From: Diphasiastrum complanatum | Taxonomy: Eukaryota > Streptophyta > Lycopodiopsida > Lycopodiales > Lycopodiaceae | Direction: 5' to 3' | Length of the DNA: 64,000 nt | NCBI GenBank assembly: GCA_029204225.1 | Contig: CM055103.1 | Location: 1,877,720 to 1,941,719, forward strand | Shown: piece by piece, positions 38,024 to 49,800 of the stretch | Layout: every line of letters starts with the position of its first letter | Numbering within the stretch: the first letter of the stretch is position 1 | Program-made: the position numbers and the translations under genes | The notes under the pieces: generated by a model | Seen by the model: only the letters and a program-made list of their open reading frames with translations | What the model was told of the DNA's origin: nothing | The model's database searches: none

Positions 38024-40737
38024 GCAAGTCTTTTTCCCCTACTCTGATTTGCGATCTGCCCTTTTTCGTTGTTCAATTTACAGCAGGAGAAGACAGATCC
38101 AGACTAAATCCAAGTCTAGCATAAGAGACATTCCTCCATTCTATTGTCATAATTTAGGGTTAATGCTTATCTTCTGTTCTTCTCAATTTGCCAAGTGCGG
38201 CTGCACTGCAAATGGATTCCGTAGAATTCAACTATACGGCAAGGAACTTAAGCAATTCCTGCAGTAGCCGATTTGGACGACGGCAGGAGCTTGATTCCCT
38301 CCGCTGCAGAATAGGGGTACCTCAGAGCCTCATGCTTGAATCTTGGCAAGGCCTAATATGTGGACGTATATTGTATATAAATGAAAGAAAGTGCTATGTT
38401 ATATCATTGCAATATAAGCAAGAGAACTAGTATATTGTATATTTTATATCATTGCAATGCAAAAAAGAGAACTAGCAAGGAGATGTTGCTGATATGTTGA
38501 GGGAAGTTATAAGCAAACATGCATACAATGCTCTCAAAACACTAATTCCTTCAAATCTAGTTATGGAGGCAAATTCCTTGTAGTTGCTTCCAATATGCAT
38601 GGGACTAACGCAAAGCATCATCTTGGTAGAGCATGTAGGGAATGTTTGATCTTTGTTTGCATTGGACAGGTATTCTGAATAAATATTCGCAATGAAGGAT
38701 GTGAGACACATATAGAAGATTCTGGGCACTTATTTTTTTTGTTTTTTGATAATATGGTGGCTCAAGGTCAATTTATCTTGGTGGAGAGGCATCCGATCAC
38801 CAACCGTTTGGGGATTATTTGTCAATAGTACTAGTATTTGGCACGTTGTGTTAGTAATTGAGTCCATGCTATTTTTGTAATTCATCACAACATATTACTT
38901 GGTCAATGAGGACCCAACATATATCATTGACCAATAAACTTGAGTTCCAAACGATAACAATAAAACTTTGCAACATAGAAGAAACTATGATGCCAGTCAA
39001 ATAGACCAACGTTGCCACATAAATGTATTTGGACCAAGAGTCACAAACATTCCAAGTTAGTCATATATGCAGCTCACTAGCATAATGAACTAGGGGTACC
39101 TAGAGGAAGGTAGAGATGCCATCATGCTTTTGTTGTTCCACTTCAATAGTAGTCAGAGGTAAAGTCCATCACTAGTTTGGATTGATGAAATGAATGGGAG
39201 TTTTGAAACTCTCAATTATTGTGTTTCTATGGCTCCCATTTTACACATAGTTGGTTTTAAATTAACCATTTGTGATTGAAACAAATCTCGACAACTATGC
39301 AATAGAATCAGTCATTCATCAAGACAATAGACTAGTTGCTTTTGAAAGCAAGAAGTTAGATCATGCTCAATCTAGGAACTTTTTGTAGTCATTCACATGT
39401 TCAAAGTTTAAGAGGTGTCATTTATATGGTGCTAGATATACAATGATGAGTGATCACCTTAAGTATATTTGTGATGATATTGACCTTAGAAGTTGAAAGC
39501 TAGTTATGCTTTGATGAGATCCAATCAATTTCGTATCTATCATTTTGAGATCTTTGTCGGACTGATGGATTTTTTGGTCACATTTGGCAAGAGGTCATGG
39601 TGAAAAATTTTAGACCCAATGATGCCTTGGGATGTGGGATCCCAAGATATCACATAACAATTAGATTTTCTTGGATTATTCTACAAGGAGTGTATTACTT
39701 TTTTAGAAGGAAAAGGTTTGTGTGCCTGATAGGAAAGACAATTTTGCAACAATCTCATGACAACCCATGTGCGGGTCACTTTTTCATACAAAGGACACTT
39801 GCCTTGTTGAAAATTTTTATATCCAAAAATGAAACGTCAGGTTGAGGCATATACTCAAAAGTTTGAGCATGTTAGTTTCATATAGCAAAGAGACTCAAAG
39901 TTGTGAGTCTTTCACATCTGTTGAAAATATCCATCAAGAAATGGGAAAGAATTTTAGTGGATTTTGTGATTGGACTCCCTAAAACTGGGATGGGTCATGA
40001 TTCTATTTGGGTAGTAGTTGACAAGCTAACCAAAATGGTGCAATTTATACAATGCTTCTATTCTAGACGTGACCATTTTGGTGGAGGTTGTTAGATTTCT
40101 ATCTTTGATGAAATCAAAGGTAATGTGGACCTGCTGTAAATTCTTGTAAATAATGCGGAATGCGACGTTGTTTTCTTGGGATCAAAGCCAATGCCAATGC
40201 AGACTTTAGGGCATTATCAGTTACATTTGATTAAGGATGTTGTTGTTGTTGTTGTAGCAACTTATTCAGTGAGCTAGGATCACGATCTGTTAAGATTATA
40301 TTAAGTAGAGATGCAGTAGCAGTAGCTAAATTGTTTTACAGACTATTCATGAAAGTTATCTTTATAAGTTGAGTCGCTGTTGCACTGCTATTCAGCAAGT
40401 ACTCAAGCTCTCTCAACTGCTACTTCAATGAGTGAGAGCATTACATGCAGGGTCATTTGAAATAAGAAGATGGTTCAGGATCTAGATTTGGATCATGACA
40501 ATAAAATGGAAGCCACAACTTGTCAAAGTTGTATTATTGGCAAACGTTGTAGGACTCCTTTGAAATCTGATCTTGTTCACAAGTCTAAAGGTCTTTTAGA
40601 ACTTATTCACATTGCTATATATGGGCCCATGCAGACTCCTATAGGGGGATGTAGGAAAGCAAGAGTCAAGTCACCAAGATCTAGTTCTCAATCAATCTCC
40701 ACAAAAAACAAGAGAGAAGAGGCTGGGCGCCCAACTC

Positions 40738-40817
<80 letters not shown>

Positions 40818-43800
40818 CAACAACAAGAGCAATGCTTAGCCAAACTGTAAAAATGGAATACACAATGAGCATCTAAGTACTCTACCGGGATGTGACCAAA
40901 TGCCACCAAACCCTAAAGTTACCCACTTACTAAATGTAGGGCACCCCCAAAAGTCAAGATAGGGCCCCTATACAAAATTAGACCCCTAAGGACCCACGAG
41001 TCAGTACATGACCAAAATTGGGTCCAACTGAACTTAAGACAAACTAAAGATGGCCTAAATAACTAAATACCCTTGGTTACACAAATCTCGACTTTTTGGG
41101 TCAAAGTAACCTATGGATTAACTTTAGCATAGTCATTTATTTCTAACACTCTCCTTAAATGACAATGCAAAAACTAAAATCTTCACTATGTAACAAAACC
41201 AACACGTGGTATCAAATTTAAAGCTTTGCATAAAGCTTCAAATCTGACTCTAGGCAACGCCTTAGTGAAGAGGTCCGCAATATTATCCTCCGTACGACAA
41301 TATTCAAGTAAACTGTCGCCATCATGAAGTCTCTCCCGAACAAAGTGATAATGGATCTCGATGTGCTTCGTCCTCGCATGAAAAACAGGATTCCGTGCAA
41401 TGGCAATAGCACTTTGACTATCACTCAAGGTAAGAGTGGCTGAGGGCTCGCCAAACTTCATGTCAACAAGTAGTCTTCTCGGCCATAAACACTCTGTCGT
41501 GGCTGAAAATATCGCTCTATATTCTGCCTCACTAGAAGAAGTAATTGTAGGAATCCAGAATCAAGACTATTGCTTAACACAAAGCATTCTCAAAGAGAAG
41601 AGAGAGATGGTTAGATGACCCTCTTGTAGAAACTTGTGGACAGCCAATATGAACAGTAGATTGCTTAACAAAAGTGTGTCTCATACAAATGAATGGCTAC
41701 ATATAAGTAGTCCAAGATGGCTATCTACCTTCATGACTGTTGGCTGTCCAATAACTTGACTAATGGCTATCTAGTTACCATAAGTTACATAAAATAATTA
41801 AGTACCCCAAATAACAAGTTAGGTACTTAATCCACATGTATAGGCCCCTAGTGGACCCACGAGTCCCTACAAGTTAGTTTCATACTAACTTGGGCCTAAA
41901 ATATAAATGACCATGGTTACACAGATCTCTACCTTTTGGGTCATAGTAACCTATGGCTTCTACATCATTTACATTTATTATTCTAACACCCTCCTTAAAT
42001 GAAAATGACATGTATTCACTAAGTAAGAAAATCAGCATGTTGCTTTAAATTTAAAGCTTCACAAAGAGCTTAAAATCGAACTCTAGGCAATGCCTTAGTG
42101 AACACATCTGCAATATTATCCTCCGTGGGACAATATTGAAGCGTGATGTTGCCATTATGAAGCTTCTCCCGAACAAAGTGATAGTGGATCTCGATATGCT
42201 TTGTTCTTGCATGAAATACTGGATTTCGTGCAATGGCAATAGCACTTTGACTATCCATAAATAGGAGAGTAGCTGAGGGCTGGCCATGCTTCATATCGAC
42301 AAGTAATTGTCTCAGCCATATATACTCCGTAGTGGTTGAAAACGTTGCTCTATATTCTACTTCACTTGAGGATGTAGTAGCAGTGGGCTGCTTCTTGCTT
42401 AATCAAGAAACTGCAGAATCTCCAATGAAAAAGCAATGACCACTAGTAGAGCATCTAGTGTCTTGATCTCCACCCCAATCCGAGTCACAAAAACCAGCCA
42501 AACATGCATCATCACTAGAAGGATAAAACAGACCAAGTGTTTTACTTCCTTGAAGATATCGAAGGATCCTCTTCAATGCTTTCCAATGTGATGTCAACGG
42601 AGCGTGCATGAATTGACTCATGAGGGAAACACTATAAGATATGTCTGGTCTTGAGTTGCATAAGTAAATGAGACTTCCAATCGCTTGACATCTTCCATTT
42701 TGAAACGCTTCAAAATCTGCTTAATGTACCGCTGTTGGGTAATGAAGATTCCAACCTTTCCTTGCAAAAACTCAAGACCAAGGTAGTGTTAGAAATCCAT
42801 AAATCATAATATGGATGGACAGACTAGGATTCGAACCCAAGACCTCCCTCATACCGGATGGGATGCTCTACCACTGAGCTATCCGCCCTGTTTTATAGTT
42901 CGCTCTAGAGTGTGGATTGATATTCCAACACCCCCCCTCAAGCCACAATTGGTTGGGGTCCTAGCTGTCACCTGCCCCACAACTTGGGCCACCTAACCAT
43001 GGCTTTGGCACCATGAACTGTTAGGTCTAACTTGGCTCCGATACCATGTAGGAAATCGAAGCCTAAGGATCCAGGATCTTAACTATTCAATCACACAAAG
43101 CATTCTCAAAAGAAAGAGAGAGATGGCCCCTCTTGTAGAAACTCGTGGACAGCCAAGGAGAATAGTCAGTATTGCTTACAAAAGTGTCTCATACAAATGG
43201 GATGCACACATATATATAGTCCAAGATGACTATCTAACTTCATGACTATTGGCTATCCAACTACTTGACTATTGGCTATCCAACTACTTGAGTATTGGCT
43301 GTCCAACTACTTGACTATTGACTATCCAACTTTCTATAAGTTACATAGAAAGAATAAGGTACCTCCAATATGTCAAGTTGGGGTACTTAATGTCACAATT
43401 AGGCCTAGTGGACCCAGGAGTCCCTACCAAGTTAATTTCATGCTAACTTAGTTAACTCTAAGTTTAGTAGGCCTAATATAATAAATGACCATGGTTACAC
43501 ACTCTCGACCTTTTGGGTCAAAGTAACCTATGGTAATGTAAGCGATTCCATTTATATTCCAACAGTGATGAAGAGAGGCCACCTAGTTTGGCACCTACTA
43601 CACCGTCAAGAGCTACTTCTTCAACATATGTGGAGGTGTCTTCAGAAGAACAAAAGAAGTGGGATCGACGTGACGCACAAGCACATTCGGTCATAGCGCT
43701 ATCTGTGAAGAGATCAATGCTACCTCACATTCGACCATGCAAGACTTCCAAGAGTGCTTGGGAAGTACTTGCCAAGATGTTCCAAGTGAAGAATACGGCG

Positions 43801-46800
43801 AAAGTGCTTTTACTACGTAATCAACTCTCAACATTGAAGATGCAAGAGGGTGATATGGTTTCAAATCACTTAATGAAGATCAAGGATCTTCGTGAAGAGC
43901 TTCTTAGCATTGACGAAATTGTCGAGAACTCTCAATTTGTTTCAATTACTCTTAATTCACTTCCTCATTCCTATCTTCCATTCGTGTCTACTTTAAGCAT
44001 ATCTCTTAGGGGACAACAAATCTCCTTTGGCTTACTTCTCCAAGAAGAGCAAACAAGGATTAATTTTGGTGAACAAGAAGATCAAGCCTTCTTCACCAAA
44101 GGCAAAGGCAAGGGCAAGTGGAAAGGTAAACCTTCTTCTTCCAAGGATCAAAAATCCAAAGAAGGCCAAGATCAAGGATCCAAAAAGAAGGGTAAGTGCC
44201 ATTATTGTAAAAAGTTTGGGCACCACATAAAGGAATGTAGGAAGAAGCTTACTAAGGATAAAGAGAAAGGTATTGATACAAATACAGCCATGATTTCATT
44301 AGAACACCAAAAGGAGGATGATTCTTTCAATGGTGATTTTGCTTTTGTCACTAACACCCAGAGGAGTAAAATGTTGGGAGGATGCGATGCAAGAGGAGTA
44401 TAACTCACTCATGAAGAACCACACTTGGGTTCTTGCTGATCTTCCACATGGGGCTGGAATCTTCATCTCTCAACAATGATACATTGAGCAGATGTTGAAA
44501 CAATCTTCTTTTTTCAAGTCACCGCAAGTTGATGCATGTGATGGATGCATTAGTGAAAAGTTTCATGCAAAACCTTTTCAATTTGATGTTTTAGCAAAGG
44601 CTGAAAAATTCAAACACTCTTTGGAACCTTTTTGTATTAATCGAGGAGGGAGTCAACATGTGTCAATTAGTACTTTTGTTCAAAATGTTAAGAGTGAGCA
44701 TTTGATTGGAGAGAATTTTTCATTATTTGAAGAATCTTGTATGTCATCCCATGCCTCTTCGAGGGACAGCTTTGATGACGCCATCGTTGATGCATCTCTT
44801 GATAGTTTGCCAAATTTTTATGATGAAGACGTTGGACAACAGGTTCAGTCATCTTCTTTTGGTCATTTACAGCCCATTTTACATCATGAGCAGTCCATTA
44901 TGCTTCAGGAACAGCTTGCGGAAGATTATGGACAACATGGTCCATGTTGGAAACACTTTGGGCAACAAAGTCTTGAACAACTCATAACAGTTCCTTGTCG
45001 GCTATTGGAGACTTTGCAGGACAAAAAAGAAATATCTTACTACGAAAGGAAGGCACATGCCTCTTTAAAATCAGTATCTCTTGCTGATTTTTTTGGTTCT
45101 ACACTTACTCTTCATCATGATGTTGGTACATCGCCTATTCTATGTCAGCAAGTCATTGATGGTAAGGTTCGGGAGGATGTGATGCCAAAAGAGTTTGGTA
45201 CTCTTTTTTATTGTCCTTATGATAAGAAGTATTTTCGAATAATGTGGGAGCCTATGATGGATTACAGGTCCATGTTTCGACTTATTGCCGAGTTTATGTT
45301 GGTTCCCTACTTCGGATGGAGCATGCAAATCCTCACCCTTCGACTTAATGCTTCATTATTACGCATTCTTTTCCTTTTATATGTTGGACATGATTGGGGA
45401 TGAGATTTCGACTACTTCGATGCAAAGTTTATTTGGCGACATGAAGTTCGGACAACAAGTTACATTCTTCTCTTTCGAAAAGTTACTTCATGTTATGTTA
45501 TGCATTTCCATTTAAGGAGGGTGTTGGAATATAAATGGAATTGCTTACATTACCATAGGTTACTTTGACCCAAAAGGTCGAGAGTTGTGTAATCATGGTC
45601 ATTTATTATATTAGGCCTACTAAACTTAGAGTTAGCTAAGTTAGTATGAAATTAACTTGGTAGGGACTCATGGGTCCACTAGGCCTAATTGTGACATTAA
45701 GTACCCCAACTTGACATATTAGAGGTACCTTATTCTTTCTATGTAACTTATAGAAAGTTGGATAGTCAATAGTCAAGTAGTTGGACAGCCAATAGTCAAG
45801 TAGTTGGATAGCCAATAGTCATGAAGTTAGATAGTCATCTTGGACTATATATATGTGTGCATCCCATTGGTATGAGACACTTTTGTAAGCAATACTGACT
45901 ATTCTCCGTGGCTGTCCATGAGTTTCTACAAGAGGGTTTCTAGCCATCTCTCTCTTTCTTTTGAGAATGCTTTGTGTGATTGAATAGTTAAGATCCTGGA
46001 TCCTTAGGCTTCTATTTCCTACAATCACCACTTACAACTTCAAACAAACCTTTAGCAATAAGGAGGTTTTTGATCATATAGCACCACAAGGAGAAATTAG
46101 TTCCATCCAACCTATCTTCATTGAACAAAGAACCTATAGATTCAGATTCTTTAGCCATTTCTGAAAATTCAGCTTAGAGTAGATGAGAAAAACAGATTCC
46201 AGGCCAAAATCTACTAAAAAATCAGCAAGATCAAAGCTGAATTAATGAGCACTATAGATTGCAATACACCACATGCAATAGCTCATTCACAAGAAGATAT
46301 AGGTGGCTGTATTTTGCTGAAATAACAGAATACTAATTAATATGCAGGCTTCCAATGAAGCCAAAACCACAACCAGAACTTTTGTGGTAAAATGGTGTGC
46401 ACTCAATGTGCTAATGGAGCAGATGGTAGGACCTTCTTCCAGGCTCAAAAACAAAAAAATTTCAGCCACTAAAAATGTGTCAAAAACGCATTTGTCTTCA
46501 AGGTAGATGGGCGCCCTCCTCCAAGAAGAAAATCTAAAATTTGAAGCATGTAATCTGATTTCAATAACATGAAAACTAGTTGAGCATGGGCGCCCTAATG
46601 CTGGCTCCCAAATAAGTGGAGGTTCCAAGCTTTTCCCTGCAATTTCCTGCACAAAAAACAAGGAGCTGAACAGTTCTCTCTCCACAAAAATAAAAAAAAT
46701 TCTGATTTTTATGAACCAAAAGAGGAGAAATGTGGCTGCATATTGGGTGCCCTCCAGCAAGCAATCAATTCCAAAAAATGGCTCTGATACCATGTAGGAA

Positions 46801-49800
46801 TCCAGAATCAAGACTATTGCTTAACACAAAGTATTCTCAAAGAGAAGAGAGAGATGGTTAGATGACCCTCTTGTAGAAACTTGTGGACAGCCAATATGAA
46901 CAGTAGATTGCTTAACAAAAGTGTGTCTCATACAAATGAATAGCTACATATAAGTAGTCCAAGATGGCTATCTACCTTCAAACAAGTTAGGTACTTAATT
47001 CACATGTATAGGCCCCTAGTGGACCCACGAGTCCCTACAAGTTAGTTTCATACTAACTTGGGCCTAAAATATAAATGACCATGGTTACACAGATCTCGAC
47101 CTTTTGGGTCATAGTAACCTATGGCTTCTACATCATTTACATTTATTATTCTAAGAGTAACAACAGTGGGCTGCTTTTTACTTGACCACGAAATTGCACA
47201 ATTTCCATAGAAAAAGCAATGTCCACTTGTAGAGCGTCTAGTGTCTTGATCTCCACCCCAATCCGAGTCACTAAAACCAACCAAACATGCATCATCACAA
47301 GCAGGAAAAACCAGTCCATGACTTCTTGTTCCTTGAAGATATCGAAAGATCCTCTTCAATGCTTTCCAATGTGATGTCATCGGGGCATGCATGAACTGAC
47401 TCATGAGTGAGACACTATAAGAAATGTCCGGACTTGAATTACATAGGTAAATGAGACAGCCAATAGCTTGACAATATAAAGTAGTGTCAAATGATTCACC
47501 ATCACCTTGACTACTTAATTTCAGACCTGTCTCCATAGGTGTAGCAACCGGCTTGCAATCTTCCATCTTGAACCACTTCAAAATCTGCCCAATGTAGCGT
47601 TTTTGAGAGATGAAAATTCCAGTCCCTTCTTGTACAAATTCAAGACCAAAAGTGCAATAGATCTAACTCTGAGGTTTCAAAAACCATACCAAGATAAAGT
47701 ATTACGGCATCAATCTGCTGCTCATTACTTCCCGTAATAATAATATCATCAACATAAAGCAAAATAATGATGATATAATCTGAAGTATGCTTGACATAAA
47801 GAGTAGATTAGCTAGGACTATTAGTAAACCTTCGATCACAAAAGTAGGCATGTATCTTTTGATACCACATCCTCGGAGCTTGCTTCAGTCCATAAAGTGC
47901 CTTCTTGAGAAGACAAACTTTACCTTCTTGGCCTTCGACCAAAAAACCAGCAGGTTGTTGAAGGTACACTTCCTCATTGAGATCACCATCGAGGAATGCT
48001 GTCTTTATGTCAAGTTGCCGCAAACGCCAACCAAAGTGGGCAGCCAAAGAGGTTATTACCCTCACGGTAGTCATTCGAGCAGTAGGAGAAAAAGTCTCCT
48101 CATAATCAATCCCCTTTTGCTGAGCATAGCCTTTGGCAACGAGCCTTGCCTTGTACCTTTCAATGGTACCATCTGCCTTATACTTGATTTTGTATACCCA
48201 TTTAGAATCAATTGCCTTCTTCCCATGAGGAAGATCAACAAGAGCCCAAATCTGGTTCTTCATAAGTGAGTCATACTCATCTTGCATCGCATCCTCCCAA
48301 CATTTTACTCCCTTGGCCTGCTCATAGAAAACAGGTTCTTCTGCAATATCTCCATGAGATGTAAGAGCAAAATCTGAAAAATCAGCATAGTCCACTAATT
48401 TTGTAGAGGCACGTGTCTTTCCATCATAAAATGAACTTACTTTGTTGTCCCGCAAAGTCGACAACAGCCACCGTGGGACTGTTTTGGGCTGTCCAACAGC
48501 CATGTCTCTTCTTACAATTTGCTGTCCAAGAACTTCCAAAACTGGTCCTTGCTGTCCAACAGTTCCTGCAGGCTGATTATGAGCAACAATGGGCGGTTCT
48601 TGATGAACATTAGGCTCTAAACTTGATGAGGTGTTGGGCAGGTCAAAACTGGTTGATTGCTGCCCCTTATCTCCAGCAATAGAAGATGGTACCAAATCTG
48701 GAAAAACTTCAACATTCACACTATGTGGGATGTCCCCTTCAAGATATGAGTTGGGGCTACATCCAATGAATTCTTTTCATCAAAATGCACATCACGACTA
48801 ACAATAATCTTGTTAGTGCTCAAATTGAACAGCCTATAGCCTTTGCCTTCACTACTATAGCCAACAAAAATGCATTTAACTCCTTTATCCTCAAGCTTTG
48901 TACGAAGTTTATCCGGAACAAAAGCATAAGCCGTACAACCAAAAATGCGAAAGTGAGAGATTGTAGGCTTCTTTCCATACCAAACTTCATAAGGAGTTAA
49001 TACTTCCAATGCTTTAGTAGGACAACTTGTATGCTGCCGTTATAACCTCTTCAGCCCAAAACTTGTGAGGCAGCTCCTTTGCTTTGAGCATGCAACGGGC
49101 CATCTCCATAAGTGTGCGATTCTTTCGCTCGGCAACACCATTTTGTTGAGGCGTATAGGGAGTTGTCATTTGATGTAGAATTCCCTTTTCTCGAAGAAAT
49201 GCACCGAACGTATTCTTAATGTATTCCCCTCCTCGATCGGTGTGTAGGGTCTTCAAAGAATGCCCAAACTGATTTTCCACCATTGCTAGAAAATCTTGGA
49301 AACGTTGAAAAACTTCCGATTTAGCCTTCATAGGATAGATCCATGTAAAACGGGAAAAGTCATCAATAAAAGTCACAAAATAAATGCACTTTCCAATGGA
49401 TTCGGTCCTCATTGGACCACAAACATCACTATGAACCAAATCAAATTTATCAAGAACTCTTATAGTTCCATCAATTGGAAAAGGTTTCCTTTGAAACTTT
49501 CCAAGTTTGCACCCCTCGCATACATGCCCTTCCGGCTGCTCAATAGTAGGAATGTCTTCTACCATATTAAATGTCTTCAACTTCTTCAAACTTGCAAAGT
49601 TGAGATGCCCAAACCTTGCTTGCCACAATTCAGCCAACTCCAATGATTGTGATGTAGAAACAACAAGACATGTAGAGGGAATTTGTCGCTCATAGGTATC
49701 CATAATGAATAAGCCAACATGCATTGTCCCCGAAACAATAATCAAGAGTGATCTTTTAGGATCTTTGACAAGACACTTATTTTCTTTGAACTCAACAACT

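Larger units (their letters stand above)
41546..47156 (-). mobile_element. Copia element B, inserted in element A, internally rearranged
   Basis: LTRs are 41546-41988 (3') and 46793-47156 (5', with an internal deletion of ~80 bp). They are flanked by GTAAT (41541-41545) and GTAAC (47157-47161), a one-mismatch TSD. The primer-binding site lies directly beside the 5' LTR. The inside is scrambled. From right to left it holds a leader, the first 45 codons of gag (minus), an LTR (plus), a block with RT-linker scraps and the rest of gag (plus), an LTR (minus), a TRIM-like piece, then RT end and RNase H (minus). Confidence 0.85.

Noticed and set aside
42816-42888. A functional nuclear tRNA-Pro(CGG) gene
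   Set aside because: The anticodon stem is imperfect and U33 is missing; the sequence sits inside a TG...CA unit next to a purine tract. Reported as tRNA-like only.
43047-43564. Simple solo LTR with its own TSD
   Set aside because: The flanks (TACCA and GTGAT) do not match. The GTGAT instead pairs with the ATCAC at 46024, which led to the inversion model.
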